This document shows, piece by piece, positions 17,401-25,712 of a stretch of 64,000 bases of DNA. Positions within the stretch are counted from its first letter, which is position 1, and each line of letters opens with the position of its first letter. The notes beneath the pieces were generated by a model, which was given only the letters and a program-made list of their open reading frames with translations, was not told where the DNA came from and made no database searches. The DNA is taken from assembly GCA_963977125.1 (NCBI GenBank), contig CAXBNJ010000006.1, forward strand, positions 140,279-204,278, in the 5' to 3' direction. This DNA comes from UBA2705 sp963977125. Its GTDB lineage: Bacteria > Pseudomonadota > Alphaproteobacteria > Micavibrionales > Micavibrionaceae. The position numbers were made by a program, and so were the translations under genes.

Positions 17401-18949
17401 CAGTTACTGTAATATCGCCATTACCATTTGTTTTCCAAAGAAGATTAGCGCCATAAGTCTGGTTACCTGTTAAATCAATTGAACCGCTATTGACGGCTTC
17501 TGTCACAACAAGATCTGGTCTGAAAAACCTAGGAATAGTATATGTGTAAGCTGAGTTTTGTGTCCAAATATTCAAGCTATTGCCATTATTAATCGTGATG
17601 ATACCGTCAGAATTTCCGTAGACTTGCTCGCTCACGCTAAAGTTACGGCGGGCATTTAATTCAATGTCTGTCGCCCAGCTTAAAAGTTCAATGTCAGATT
17701 CATAAAGATTCCATACATCTAAACCGCTACGCGTACCAATACGGAGCTCTAAATCGCGAGGGTCAATTAAAAATGTTCCGGTTTTCCCATTAACAGCTGT
17801 TGTATCAACCACAGCGCCGCCTATGCCATATAGACCATCACTTGAGAGCTCAACAAAACCACCATTACCAGACTGCGCCCCGCCACGTGCCGACACAGAG
17901 CCTTGAAGAATAGCGCTATTTCCGCCAATAATATAAATGCGACCGCCATCACCATTTGTATTCGCATTTGCATTTAGCTCGGCGGTGCTTGCAATCTCAA
18001 TATTCTGACCCGTAACATCAATACGACCGCCAGTGCTGCCTGATGCATCAACTTTACCTGCAACAGTAACTGTGCCAGCAGAGCCGCCTGAAAGGACGAT
18101 TTTTCCGCCAACTTTGGAAGCAGAGGCTGCTGTAACAACGCCATCAATGTTAATAATGCTGTCAACCGCTTGTTTGGCTGACGCTGCGCTCATTTGAATA
18201 TAGCCACCTTCTGCGCTGATCACGCCTGTGTTTTCAAGCAATGCATCGGCATCGCTACCTGCGACTTCAATTTCAACAAGGCTATCACCATAGAGATCAA
18301 GCGTTACCGCATCGCCAGAGGCGAAAGCAATTTTCGCAAGTTTAGCGTTAATCACGCCATTATTTTTGACTGTTGGTGCGACAAAGCCCGCAAGGCCAGC
18401 TTCAGAAATCGTCATTTGACCGTTTAAGTCGATTGAGCCCGTACCGTTCATATTTAGAATTGTATATTGGCCGAAATCATTATTCATTATTTGATCATCA
18501 GATATATCGCCTGTAGTAACGACTATTCCAGCCGTATCAACGTGCGAACCTGCGCCAAAGAACACACCGTTGCGATCAATAATCAGCAAACGGCCATTAG
18601 AAGATAAAGCGCCAAGAATTTTTGTTGGGTCAGCATCATCAGCGGCACGACCATAAAATAAAGCATCGCTAGAGATCTGATTAACGCGGACGCTCTCATT
18701 AAGATCAATATTCAAATCAGGGGAATTACCACCGGCGCGAATTGCGCTCGTATTTATTGTGGTGTTCGTTCCATCAGAATTTAATGTGAAGTTATTTTGG
18801 CTGTCCCACTCCGTCCAAGGGCCCGCATCGGCTGTTGCCTGTCCTGCATATGCAACTAAAGTTGCTGCAGTTAAAGCACTGGAAATCATCAAACGGCCAA
18901 ATTTTGCTGTTTGTTTTTGAGCGGGGCGTGTTTTCATAGAGTGGGTCAT
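11429..18949 (-). CDS. Giant TpsA-type filamentous haemagglutinin/adhesin with parallel beta-helix repeats
   Basis: This is a 2506-residue exported protein. A long signal peptide (hydrophobic core about 20-37, cleavage near ATADA) is followed by a TPS secretion domain (about 45-290) with a DRNGVFFG variant of the NPNG motif, then a TFLIDPRDLEL segment typical of the family. Next come G/N/T-rich haemagglutinin-type repeats (about 440-1130). From about 1150 to 2190 there are dozens of PbH1 right-handed beta-helix coils containing DGI or NGI. The last 40 residues hold the only two cysteines of the protein, 33 residues apart. No polymorphic-toxin C-terminus is seen. The partner TpsB is encoded divergently. 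It probably functions in adhesion or biofilm formation. Confidence 0.93.
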   Translation of the reverse strand: MTHSMKTRPAQKQTAKFGRLMISSALTAATLVAYAGQATADAGPWTEWDSQNNFTLNSDGTNTTINTSAIRAGGNSPDLNIDLNESVRVNQISSDALFYGRAADDADPTKILGALSSNGRLLIIDRNGVFFGAGSHVDTAGIVVTTGDISDDQIMNNDFGQYTILNMNGTGSIDLNGQMTISEAGLAGFVAPTVKNNGVINAKLAKIAFASGDAVTLDLYGDSLVEIEVAGSDADALLENTGVISAEGGYIQMSAASAKQAVDSIINIDGVVTAASASKVGGKIVLSGGSAGTVTVAGKVDASGSTGGRIDVTGQNIEIASTAELNANANTNGDGGRIYIIGGNSAILQGSVSARGGAQSGNGGFVELSSDGLYGIGGAVVDTTAVNGKTGTFLIDPRDLELRIGTRSGLDVWNLYESDIELLSWATDIELNARRNFSVSEQVYGNSDGIITINNGNSLNIWTQNSAYTYTIPRFFRPDLVVTEAVNSGSIDLTGNQTYGANLLWKTNGNGDITVTGATAGDQASNIILSALETQSGDINITTQNGAIDFLGNVTTQGGNITAEATDQNSITANIDSNGGNVALTGGGQNFWDTGVYIRVGSEISSHNGDVNLTGQNTKVAINGKVYAGNGNIQADGDRIEFYGHGTLQGENVNLQSNRNISQNAQSKIIASTLSGSTNFSALLIGQNEVKAIADFNTGSINDNGGFTLVDVDGFDIAGTVSTLGGDVLLKTESTAFNQSIDVLASGSIVSGGGNITLDSNGTAGGFTTVAGLVDASTGGVTVSARQLKLNGLSNVNANQLDISAGLVTQGVNSIITANILTGTTNAGAFFDGVNNDIATLGNFTTGAATYSNGQFRLVDNNGLNINGAISTSGTDKNLAHGDGSINIDSKGTTWAHALDVSSASSIQTNGGTVTLASHSGGLIVKGDIDASAGNIDLSGSQVQLKYSSIVNGGLVNFDTKRVYQDTSSTLFAEGISGTSQADVVLQGANNDVGTIYDFVTGAGNWSNGGFTLVDNNGVNVAGALSTTGGDISLTEKSGALNFLSTSSVSTNGGALSVTSPALIDVDFGANINLADGNGHFDAPQVNLGADIKTTGDLDGTATLVNVENDSAQIQDGVDIAASGIVNVGAGIFSENVVINKALSVIGTGTDIATTLLGTGTGTGIQIKADDISLSGMNIDNYTYAIEVKGDADNIAMDDIAAKNSTVGLKIESISNVDGLTVANSHFDGNVEGWHFAQSKNAPSIVTNVTVTDTTFNDNAKKGIYVEKLDNASFTNVSVINSGTTGGSAAAGIDINLKYGVYQNIAIDSTKIRNSGTTASGNAITVKARNDGSSYSGNPATLTGLTITDSDIVTTGGYGIAVGNNVNDATLSINEVDGATAAGINVYGGVQDVTLDRNTIKNSQIGIAVNDSDQVQIIDNKITNITNDGIQIVNGDDVLITTNTVYGTNGRGGSNGTKGAGRDGINVNGTTNLTIDNNTIKGGNAGFLTNGGNGANRYAINVNNSAAAQITNNQLLSGRIGLGISGKSAGSDGIHVTSSNGANIDTNTIQNIGGNGIYLNPSHNAIIQNNAISNAALNGINVLSSHNVDVLNNTLWSIGNHGIYASSSNTLDVAGNIIGNGISSGAGNDGIHISGGRNANIDDNTIQGGLVWANGAGNDGIHVVNNREAVINNNTIIGGLPNSTGAGRHGIYAENSGAQASIFSGWRRDGVEITNNTITNGLFSKSTGQDGIHIVNSGSGFFGSSANIAGNTINWVGHNGISVDSSFNTDILNNNVKHADNDGISLYNTSAARIELNTVKGVARDGIHGEDNGAVSVKENVVSHAQNNGIDLMNTAWVSVRDNNISLIGNNGIDIEGARIANVSLNNVSDTDNDGISVSDVSVAFTAEGNTVSFNGGDGIDVDHVRAGKILNNIVASSGDNGIEVSQSDSVLIQSNNVTKAKGTGIHVKRSDDAVIGGAGILSNTINKSGNGITVRGSDNVTVENNAVTNSKRTAIFAKNLTNSAIINNIVDGVKRLSGISIEDGTAINVSGNTIDNTKLDGISAVDVGVLTIDANLIGTTGTIGANGIYLEAFDDAIVTGNTVIGAGDDGIFADGYNDNGHGQTLLIGNNSFSDLGGNGITANYVDSLEISGNTITNAQDDGISTYLYGVGSGLIQDNAISVIGSNGIHATGFNSLSIIDNTITAVNEYGILIGEGRFKEGDFPDFDDIPNIGDDFNEGGAIAFLDIFSQGDSRNIGSVILEGNTVTDAKVGARFEQGNIDISSLTNPNTFINTAFATPVGLQFDGAPSDLTIVGQTIGATVFEGFLNADSFYTRFEFGSIIDPVSGDPLVINGLGANFDGFTPPASGILTQAQLDFLEDRIYDADDAPINSSGQLFTGFVPVENSIENIEDFFNTFGAFAGANGNLQVTISSLPFIQQPTGGIQGFSAAGLNNLTPAAGGDETAESLSNIEPAAGDEGSAEEVSCWGDAVSNASGGKVSSFSFGGSFDGQSLAQASGCSTASAL
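12385..15470 (-). repeat. Region coding PbH1 beta-helix repeats within tpsA
   Basis: About 3 kb of the adhesin gene encodes degenerate repeats of roughly 20-25 residues of the form (D/N)GI-x-V-x-x-S-x-x-(V/A)-x-I-x-x-N-x-I. At DNA level an ATACCGTCATT-like or ATACCATCATT-like motif recurs on the plus strand, once per coil. The repeats are diverged, not identical, which suggests old expansion. They create several spurious antisense open frames. Confidence 0.8.
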
Positions 18950-19410
18950 AAAATTCTCATTCCTAAAGCGTTAAGCGTTATTACTTTAAATATCGTTCTG
19001 TAAATCTGTCTAAATTATCATGCTATATTTTCGTTCTTATATAGTGTTCTCAGATAATTTCAAGTTCATATATTTCCTGTTGTGAAAAATATATGGAAAT
19101 ATGTTATGACATATAAAAAATTTCTACACAAGAAAAATTAACTAAAAATTAATATAAATTAAGTATTTGCATTTGCCCTTTTAACGCGAAATATTCAGCT
19201 ACTCAACAGGAAACCTTGCAACTACGCGACTTGTACGCCTTAAGGTTAAGATTCTAAAGTTGGTTTACCTTTAAAATAGTCATTGGTAATGCATACGAAT
19301 TGTGTGTAAGATAGCTGTGAAAGATTTAAAGCGATGGTTTTTCATTGCAGTTTTTATTTCAGAGTTTATAAACAACTAAATTAAATTAATGTAATAATTA
19401 GGATTATATA
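18950..19410. other. Divergent tpsA/tpsB intergenic region
   Basis: A 461-bp, strongly AT-rich region with no credible gene. It must hold promoters for both the adhesin and its transporter. I could not identify specific operator sequences. The AT-rich stretch at about 19070-19160 would suit an H-NS-like or MucR-like silencer, but that is speculation. Confidence 0.5.
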
Positions 19411-21165
19411 ATGTCTTCGCGCTCGCAATACACACGAAATACTATACGCACAGGCCTGCTTCTCACCACGGCCTTGATTGTAATGCCATTAGATCAAGCC
19501 ATGGCTCAGGCCCAGTTGCCGCAAAACCTGCAAGACTCGGCACAAGGTGCTGCCAGTGCAGGTCGTGTACAAGGTCAAATACAAAAACAAGAAGTTGTAC
19601 CGTCCGTTTCTCCCTCCGTAGAAGTCCGTGACATTATTTTGCAAGATGTGCCCAAAGGCGCAGAGAAACTTTGCTTTACATTTAATAGCCTAGAAATCAA
19701 CGGCAACAACGCATATGACACGCAGGCATTACGTCCACTTTATGGCGAGCAACTCGGCACTGAGATTTGCCTCGATGACCTCTATCGTATTGCCACGCGC
19801 CTGACACAGAAATATCGTAATGATGGCTATATTTTGACACAAGTATATGTGCCGCCACAAACAATTGAAAACGGCGTTGCTAAACTTAACGTATTAGAAG
19901 GCTATCTTGAAAGCGTCAGCGTTGAAGCGGGTGAAAACGTTAAAGAATCTGAAATGGGCTTCATACGCGCCTATGCAAATGGCATTAAAACTGGCGGCGC
20001 CTTAAACGCCAAAGAGCTAGAGCGCTATCTGCTGTTGATTAACGACTTACCTGGTTTGAGCGCACGCTCTGTATTGGGCGCGGCCCAAAGCACGACAGGC
20101 GCTGCGACGCTACGTATAATCGTTGAACGTGACCTTTATGATGGCTTCTTATCCATCAACAACCATGGCAGTCGCTATTTAGGGCCAATCCAAGGGATTG
20201 CAGCCGTATCAGCCAACTCCTTTTTCGGTATGAATGAACGTATTACTGCGCAGTTCGCTGCCGCACCATTTGGCGGAGAACTCTTTTACGGATTTATGGG
20301 CTATGAAATGCCTATCAATCACTATGGCACCAAAGTTGATTTCAGCTTCAGCCATTCATCAACCGCCCCTGGTTATAATCTAGAGGAATTTGATGTAAAG
20401 GGTCGTGCACAGAGCTTTACGGCACGCATTACACACCCATTCGCTCGTTCGCGTGAACAAAATCTTTATGGTTACGCCATGTTAGATTGGCGCGATGTAA
20501 CCAGCAAAAATAACTTGCTTGAGCCAACGCGTGATGACCGCATCCGTGCTTTCCGTGGTGGTCTTAACTATGAATTTCTTGATACCTTTTGGAAGGTTGG
20601 CGTAAACTCAATTAATCTTGAAGTATCCCAAGGCCTTAACGTGTTTGGATCAACTGAAGAAGGTGACCTGAATATCTCTCGTAGCTTTGGTGACCCACAA
20701 TTCACAAAATTCAATGCTGAATTCCAACGCTTACAGGGACTAACTCAGCGCTTAAACTTGCTTGTTAAAGCCCGCGGCCAATTATCCAATGGCCCGCTTT
20801 TAAGCTCAGAAGAATTTGGCGTTGGTGGTCCTGATTTGGGTCGTGCTTATGACCCTTCTGAAATCATCGGTGATGATGGTCTCGCTGGCACAATGGAGCT
20901 ACAATGGAACACACCATATCAATCAAGCTTCGCTCAAGACTATCAGCTTTTCAGCTTCATTGATGCTGGTCGCGTTTGGAACGATGACGCAACAACGTCA
21001 TCTACAAAAACCGACACAGCAACATCAGTGGGTTTTGGTATTCGCGCCGACTTCAAAAACGATACAAAAGCTGGCCTTTCTGTAGCCTTCCCGCTTAATC
21101 GTGATGTAGCCACGCAAGGTGATGATGCCCCACGTGTCTATTTCAACCTAAGCCGCAGCTTCTAA
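19411..21165 (+). CDS. TpsB outer membrane transporter (ShlB/FhaC/HecB family)
   Basis: This 584-residue protein has a signal peptide (cleavage near AMAQA, residue 33), a POTRA_2 domain (about 80-160, with YRNDGYILTQVYVPPQ), a second POTRA-like linker, and a 16-strand barrel. The barrel carries the family's conserved loop motif GVGGPDLGRAYDPSEIIGDDGLAG (quoted in part: VGGPDLGRAY, GDDGLAG) near residues 470-490. It ends in Phe (LSRSF), the usual outer-membrane sorting signal. Two Cys in the first POTRA may form a disulfide. It secretes the adjacent TpsA. Divergent rather than operonic arrangement with tpsA is less usual and allows separate control. Confidence 0.94.
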   Translation: MSSRSQYTRNTIRTGLLLTTALIVMPLDQAMAQAQLPQNLQDSAQGAASAGRVQGQIQKQEVVPSVSPSVEVRDIILQDVPKGAEKLCFTFNSLEINGNNAYDTQALRPLYGEQLGTEICLDDLYRIATRLTQKYRNDGYILTQVYVPPQTIENGVAKLNVLEGYLESVSVEAGENVKESEMGFIRAYANGIKTGGALNAKELERYLLLINDLPGLSARSVLGAAQSTTGAATLRIIVERDLYDGFLSINNHGSRYLGPIQGIAAVSANSFFGMNERITAQFAAAPFGGELFYGFMGYEMPINHYGTKVDFSFSHSSTAPGYNLEEFDVKGRAQSFTARITHPFARSREQNLYGYAMLDWRDVTSKNNLLEPTRDDRIRAFRGGLNYEFLDTFWKVGVNSINLEVSQGLNVFGSTEEGDLNISRSFGDPQFTKFNAEFQRLQGLTQRLNLLVKARGQLSNGPLLSSEEFGVGGPDLGRAYDPSEIIGDDGLAGTMELQWNTPYQSSFAQDYQLFSFIDAGRVWNDDATTSSTKTDTATSVGFGIRADFKNDTKAGLSVAFPLNRDVATQGDDAPRVYFNLSRSF

Positions 21166-21167
21166 CT

Positions 21168-21227
21168 AATTACCGTTTATACCCTGCATGGTCGTTTCAA
21201 AACCGAAATAGACCGTGCAAGGTAATT
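21168..21227 (+). terminator. Long two-part hairpin after tpsB
   Basis: AATTACC pairs with GGTAATT (7 bp). Inside it GCATGGTC pairs with GACCGTGC (8 bp, one G-U). It begins 3 nt after the tpsB stop. There is no good T-run, so it may protect the 3' end or terminate weakly. Confidence 0.4.
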
Positions 21228-21316
21228 TGGTGGTTGGATTAATGGACTCGGTCAAGGTATCTTTGAGCTTGTCTGGGGTTTTTAAAATTATATTAACGTC
21301 ACCATCTAAGTATTTT

Positions 21317-22750
21317 TTAAAATTTACCTTTGGCTTTTTCTGATATCCAAATTCTTTTTTGTGGTGTAAGTGATGCTTTACTGAGTTCTTGAGCTATCTC
21401 TATTAAGTGTCTTTGTGAGAATTCAGAGAAGACTGAAGATATAGATTTTATCACTCTTTCGTTTTTAGATTTTAATAGCTTGTCTAACAAGTCTCGCCTC
21501 ATAGGTAAAAAGCTCTCTTCTCCATAAATCCTCACTAAATCACCAAGCGCCCAATAGTCCTCCAAATCTGATTTGACGGCAAGAGCAACCAGATCAATGT
21601 CATAGCCTGACAAGCTATAGTCTCGGTCTTTATTGTACCGTAAATCCCAAGTAAACTTTTCAAAGAAGCGATGTTTCTCTATTTTGGAATATTCTGAACT
21701 CGATAATATTTCTTCTGTAACTCTACGCAGATCCGCATCGCTAGCCTTTAAATCATAATCATAGACATTAGGGAATAATGCCTTTAGCTCTCTCTTAATG
21801 TTTTCCTTATAATTATAGTGCTTTACACCTCTTCCGCCTGCCGTCTTCTCAAAATGATAAAACCCCCATGATACCCCCATGTTTCCGCCGCCAGCAGTGA
21901 AGTATGTGCCAAAAGATAATGGGTATATAAAATATTCCCTCTTAACTTTAGTTTTCCTGTAAGTGACCGAGAGCCTATTGTTCTTTTTCTCAATCAACTC
22001 AATCTGCTTATAAAAGAAAACCTGCCGATCGAGCCTCCATGCATCCCTTACATGTTCATTATGCTTACCTTCATATATATTCAGAAACATATCAGCTGAT
22101 TTGAGGTTTGCATGTCCCTTAATAACGCAATCGCCACTATAAGCTTTCACGGCAACGTCTATAGCGTTCAACGGCCCCTTATCGTCAGAAAATAATTTTC
22201 TGACGTCGCAAATGGCGGATTTACGCAGCTCATAATAAGCTAATTTAGGATTCGAATGTTCAAAGTCGTTATAATCTTTGAATTTTCTGCTCATAATTAC
22301 ACGTTTAGCAGCGCCGCTTAACAACATTTTAAAACAGAGATTAGAGCATATTGTGTCTTCCTTCTTGTTTGAGTGACTTTGTCTGGCGGTCAACAATGCG
22401 ACAGTGTGAGGTATGTGTATAGGGTCATCTAGATTGATATATACATCTCCCTTAACAAGGGCATGAACTTTTGAAAATATTTGAATATTTAAAACCAAGG
22501 CGAGAGATGCCCCAACCAACAAGGATAGTACTAAAGATTTGGACATAGATCTAATCTGCCATTTCTTTTCTAATCCACAATAAATTTGGTAAGCTAAAAA
22601 GCTATAAAATAAGGTTGTTGGTGCAATAAGTAGGACTAAGCCAGGCACAACAAATAAAAACAGGCCATAAAATATAGAAAGAGGGAAAAATAAACTAATA
22701 AAGGACAGAATAACCATGACTATGAAATAGGCCTTTAATGTCTTATCCAT
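21317..22750 (-). CDS. Unrecognised inner membrane protein with large C-terminal soluble region
   Basis: This 477-residue protein is not assigned to a family. Residues 5-60 form two closely spaced hydrophobic segments and residues 68-92 a third; the rest (about 95-477) is hydrophilic and should lie on one side of the membrane. The soluble part has a CSNLCFKML cysteine pair near residue 135, an aromatic region around YPLSFGTYFTAGGG, and a helical, charged C-terminus that could form HEAT-like pairs. The coding region is noticeably AT-rich compared with the adjacent tpsB. It is flanked by non-coding gaps on both sides and stands alone. The ribosome binding site (GGAAGAG) is good, so the gene is probably real. 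Confidence 0.7.
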   Translation of the reverse strand: MDKTLKAYFIVMVILSFISLFFPLSIFYGLFLFVVPGLVLLIAPTTLFYSFLAYQIYCGLEKKWQIRSMSKSLVLSLLVGASLALVLNIQIFSKVHALVKGDVYINLDDPIHIPHTVALLTARQSHSNKKEDTICSNLCFKMLLSGAAKRVIMSRKFKDYNDFEHSNPKLAYYELRKSAICDVRKLFSDDKGPLNAIDVAVKAYSGDCVIKGHANLKSADMFLNIYEGKHNEHVRDAWRLDRQVFFYKQIELIEKKNNRLSVTYRKTKVKREYFIYPLSFGTYFTAGGGNMGVSWGFYHFEKTAGGRGVKHYNYKENIKRELKALFPNVYDYDLKASDADLRRVTEEILSSSEYSKIEKHRFFEKFTWDLRYNKDRDYSLSGYDIDLVALAVKSDLEDYWALGDLVRIYGEESFLPMRRDLLDKLLKSKNERVIKSISSVFSEFSQRHLIEIAQELSKASLTPQKRIWISEKAKGKF

Positions 22751-23072
22751 CTACTCTTCCTTTGATTTTCTAAAAGGTAAACATTTTTATCATATTTTAT
22801 AATAACATAAATCCGCCTGTTATGTGGGTATTATCCATTCATAGTCATTGCAAATAAGATATTGCCCTAAAACTAAATCGCCTTCTGCTTGAGCGTTAAC
22901 GTTTTGACCAAAACCGTGTAAAAACAAGCCGTTGATTAAGCTATGCCTTGATTTATCCGCTTAGTCTTAATATCATTCATACTCTGAGTTTTTTGCTACA
23001 TTCAAAGACGCTAGCAACTGCGCTGGATTCTGCGAAACTCACCGAAACTAATGATAAGTAGAGTTGATTTTA
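22751..23072. other. Intergenic region
   Basis: 322 bp between two divergent orphan genes. Nothing convincing was seen beyond AT-rich promoter-like sequence. No RNA gene was recognised. Confidence 0.5.
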
Positions 23073-24287
23073 ATGGCTAATATTCTGTCAGATAATGTAT
23101 TTATTGAGAAAAAGCTCCGTGCTATCTCGGATCAGATTGAAAGTGCAGGCGGGTTTATTCATTCAAATGTAGATTTAAGCTATGATGGCAATAGATTTTC
23201 AATACATAAAGCAGGCGAAATTGCCGAGCCACATTTGATCAAAATACCAGATGCTATGTTGGTGCGTTATCACGACTTTGATATTGACCTAGAGGGGCAA
23301 GATATTGTTATCGCTCCTTATGAAAGCAATACCAGCAGCCCACAATATGAGTTATTTTCCACTATATTGGCGCTATATAATGAAAGCGGAGTTTTTAAAA
23401 ATCACTTAGAAACCAATCCGTGGCTGAACTATGCGCAAGCGCCTGAGCTAATGAAGTTATTGCTGCAATCACGCGGTGGTCCAAACTTAAAAACCATATC
23501 TGAAATGCTTGGCAATGAAGACTATAAAGAAGAGCTCGCATTATTTACGTTTTTTAAAAAACGTATGGCTTACTGTCAGTTAGATCAACACAGTGATGCC
23601 GTTACAGAAGTTTATTTGCCTTTGCTCGAATTTATCGAGCACCACCCTTATGGCGCGCCCTATGAGCGTCTAAGAGGTGAAGAGGCGGCGCAGAATTGTA
23701 TGGCGATAAGGCCAGCCACACCGGTTGCGGGCAGTGATGAATGTTTTTCGAGTTTTGGGAGCTTGGATGCCTTGGATGCCTATATGCATTACGGGAAAAT
23801 TAGCGCTACGGCCCCTATTGTTCGCTCTATCCCCTTATCTATAAAACTACCAAAAATTGGTACAGTCAATATTCGCACACGTAATAAATCATTACCTGCG
23901 AAGGAGCGCCCAGAGCATTTACGTGATTTAGGACATTATTTGCCCCTATTCCACCATCGATCGGGCAGCCGCCAAATTGGCTTGAGCCATATTATTATCC
24001 CTAATGAGCAAGCCCCAAGATCTCTCAGACGGATCTTGCATGAAGTTCTTATCCAGCTAGAGCCCAAATTAGATGAGCACGCATCAGCCCCCTATGTTGA
24101 GGAGCTTGAAACCATCATCATTGACCGAAATTTAGACTATTACCGTATGATTATATCTTTGATCCCTGCAGCGACAACAGCAGGGCAAGATTCCTCGCCT
24201 CGCCCTGTTTTTTATGAAGCTATATATAATATGGCCATGCGGCAAATTCACCTTTTGGAAAGCTATAATGCTCTGCATGGTAAATAG
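23073..24287 (+). CDS. Hypothetical protein with possible SET-like methyltransferase domain
   Basis: This is 404 residues from the ATG at 23073; an upstream in-frame TTG at 23064 is less likely. No membrane segment or signal peptide is seen. A central stretch (about residues 195-245: ERLRGEEAAQNC, then DECFSSFGSLDALDAYMHYGKI) resembles the end of the SET domain in Rubisco-LSMT/SETD3-type proteins, where a YG-x(n)-LL-x-YGF pattern follows the Asn-containing motif. This is pattern resemblance only. The C-terminal third is helical with an HH pair. The neighbouring efflux operon is convergent, so context does not suggest a role. Protein-lysine methylation is a hypothesis. Confidence 0.5.
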   Translation: MANILSDNVFIEKKLRAISDQIESAGGFIHSNVDLSYDGNRFSIHKAGEIAEPHLIKIPDAMLVRYHDFDIDLEGQDIVIAPYESNTSSPQYELFSTILALYNESGVFKNHLETNPWLNYAQAPELMKLLLQSRGGPNLKTISEMLGNEDYKEELALFTFFKKRMAYCQLDQHSDAVTEVYLPLLEFIEHHPYGAPYERLRGEEAAQNCMAIRPATPVAGSDECFSSFGSLDALDAYMHYGKISATAPIVRSIPLSIKLPKIGTVNIRTRNKSLPAKERPEHLRDLGHYLPLFHHRSGSRQIGLSHIIIPNEQAPRSLRRILHEVLIQLEPKLDEHASAPYVEELETIIIDRNLDYYRMIISLIPAATTAGQDSSPRPVFYEAIYNMAMRQIHLLESYNALHGK

Positions 24288-24350
24288 CTGATCTTTGCTT
24301 CTGCTATATCAAGCAGCCCTTACCACCCAATATATTCGATGGCTTTATAC

Positions 24351-25709
24351 TTAATATACGCCAAATGATTTGAACAAGCGGGTCATGCTTTCTACTTGCG
24401 CTGATTTGGCCGTAATCATAGCGCTTTCTGAATTGTTTGTACTGCGCTGTGCATCAAGGACATCCAGAAAAGACACTTCACCTTCTTTATATAAAAGCTG
24501 TGAGAGTTCTAACGATTGTTCCGCAGCATTATAGGCGCGCTCCAATGATATATATTGTTGATTGATATAGGTATAGTCAACAAGAGCTGTCTCAATCTCG
24601 CTGACGGCGTTGAGCACTGTCTTGCGGTATTGTTCAAAGGCTTGCTTCTCGCGCGCTTGTGCGGCGTTTATTTGCCCTTCTATGCGGCCAAAGTTAAGCA
24701 GCGATACAGCAGAACCAAGCGCGACATTCCAAACACCAGTTGAGGCCAAAAGCGCACTATCTGTTATGCCATAAAACCCGCTTAACGAGAATGATGGAAA
24801 AATATCAGCAATAGCGGCTTCACTTAAGGAAGTACTCGCGGCTAATTCAGCCGCAGCAGCCATGATATCAGGGCGTAATGCAAGGGCTTGCGCCGGTGCA
24901 ATCAAAACGGGTTGCAGCGTTGCACCCGGAATGGCCGCGCTTGGCGTTAAGATCGGATTGAGTATTTCAGGCAAGCTCCCTGTTAAAACGCTTAAACGTA
25001 GTGCGGCATTGGCGGCTTGGCGTTGAAATTCGGGTAAAGAGGCACGCGTAGTGTTCACCAAGTTTCTGGCGCGTTCAACATCCAAACGTGGCGCAGAGCC
25101 TAAACGGTTTAAGTCTTTCACAAGGACTAAGGTTTCTTCTTGTGACTTTAGGTTTTTATCAGCAATACGGAACTGATTTTGCGCCGTTCTATAATCAATG
25201 TAATTGCGGGTGATATCAGCAATTAACGTCAGGCTGACTGCATCATATTGGGCTTCACTCGCTTTTATGCGTGAATTAGCGGCGCTTAGACCTTTACGAT
25301 TCTTACCAAAAATATCAAGTTCAAACGAAGCATCAAAGCCTGCATCATAAAAGGAATCTGATGATGGATTATCAGCGCCTACATCTTTACGGCCATTAGA
25401 GCCCGAAAGACCGAGCTGCGGAAATAAGCTTGAGCGAGAGGTTTGACGCAAGCCACGCGCTTCAAGAATTTTAGCTTCCGCGATAAGGCGATCAGGGTTT
25501 TGTTCTAAACCGAGCGTCACTAATTCATCTAAAACAGGGTCATTAAATCTGTGCCACCACTCTTTAAGCTCTTCAGTTTGAACGGCTTGGAAGTCCTGAC
25601 TATGCGGCGCGGTCCATTGGGCAGGCTTTGCAGGTTCAAACAGATCAAGCCCTGTTGTGATACAGCCACTTAACGCCAGACAGGCCGGTATTAATATAAG
25701 ATGACGCAT
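24351..25709 (-). CDS. RND efflux outer membrane factor, NodT/OprM family lipoprotein
   Basis: This 452-residue protein has a lipoprotein signal peptide (lipobox LSGC, Cys16) and two outer-membrane-efflux (OEP) repeats (about 60-250 and 270-450). These include the EWWHRFNDPVLDELV and TADITRNYID-like segments typical of NodT-type channels. It forms the outer membrane duct of a tripartite RND pump. It is the last gene of the adaptor-pump-channel operon, 3 bp after the pump stop. Confidence 0.94.
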   Translation of the reverse strand: MRHLILIPACLALSGCITTGLDLFEPAKPAQWTAPHSQDFQAVQTEELKEWWHRFNDPVLDELVTLGLEQNPDRLIAEAKILEARGLRQTSRSSLFPQLGLSGSNGRKDVGADNPSSDSFYDAGFDASFELDIFGKNRKGLSAANSRIKASEAQYDAVSLTLIADITRNYIDYRTAQNQFRIADKNLKSQEETLVLVKDLNRLGSAPRLDVERARNLVNTTRASLPEFQRQAANAALRLSVLTGSLPEILNPILTPSAAIPGATLQPVLIAPAQALALRPDIMAAAAELAASTSLSEAAIADIFPSFSLSGFYGITDSALLASTGVWNVALGSAVSLLNFGRIEGQINAAQAREKQAFEQYRKTVLNAVSEIETALVDYTYINQQYISLERAYNAAEQSLELSQLLYKEGEVSFLDVLDAQRSTNNSESAMITAKSAQVESMTRLFKSFGVY

Positions 25710-25712
25710 TAT

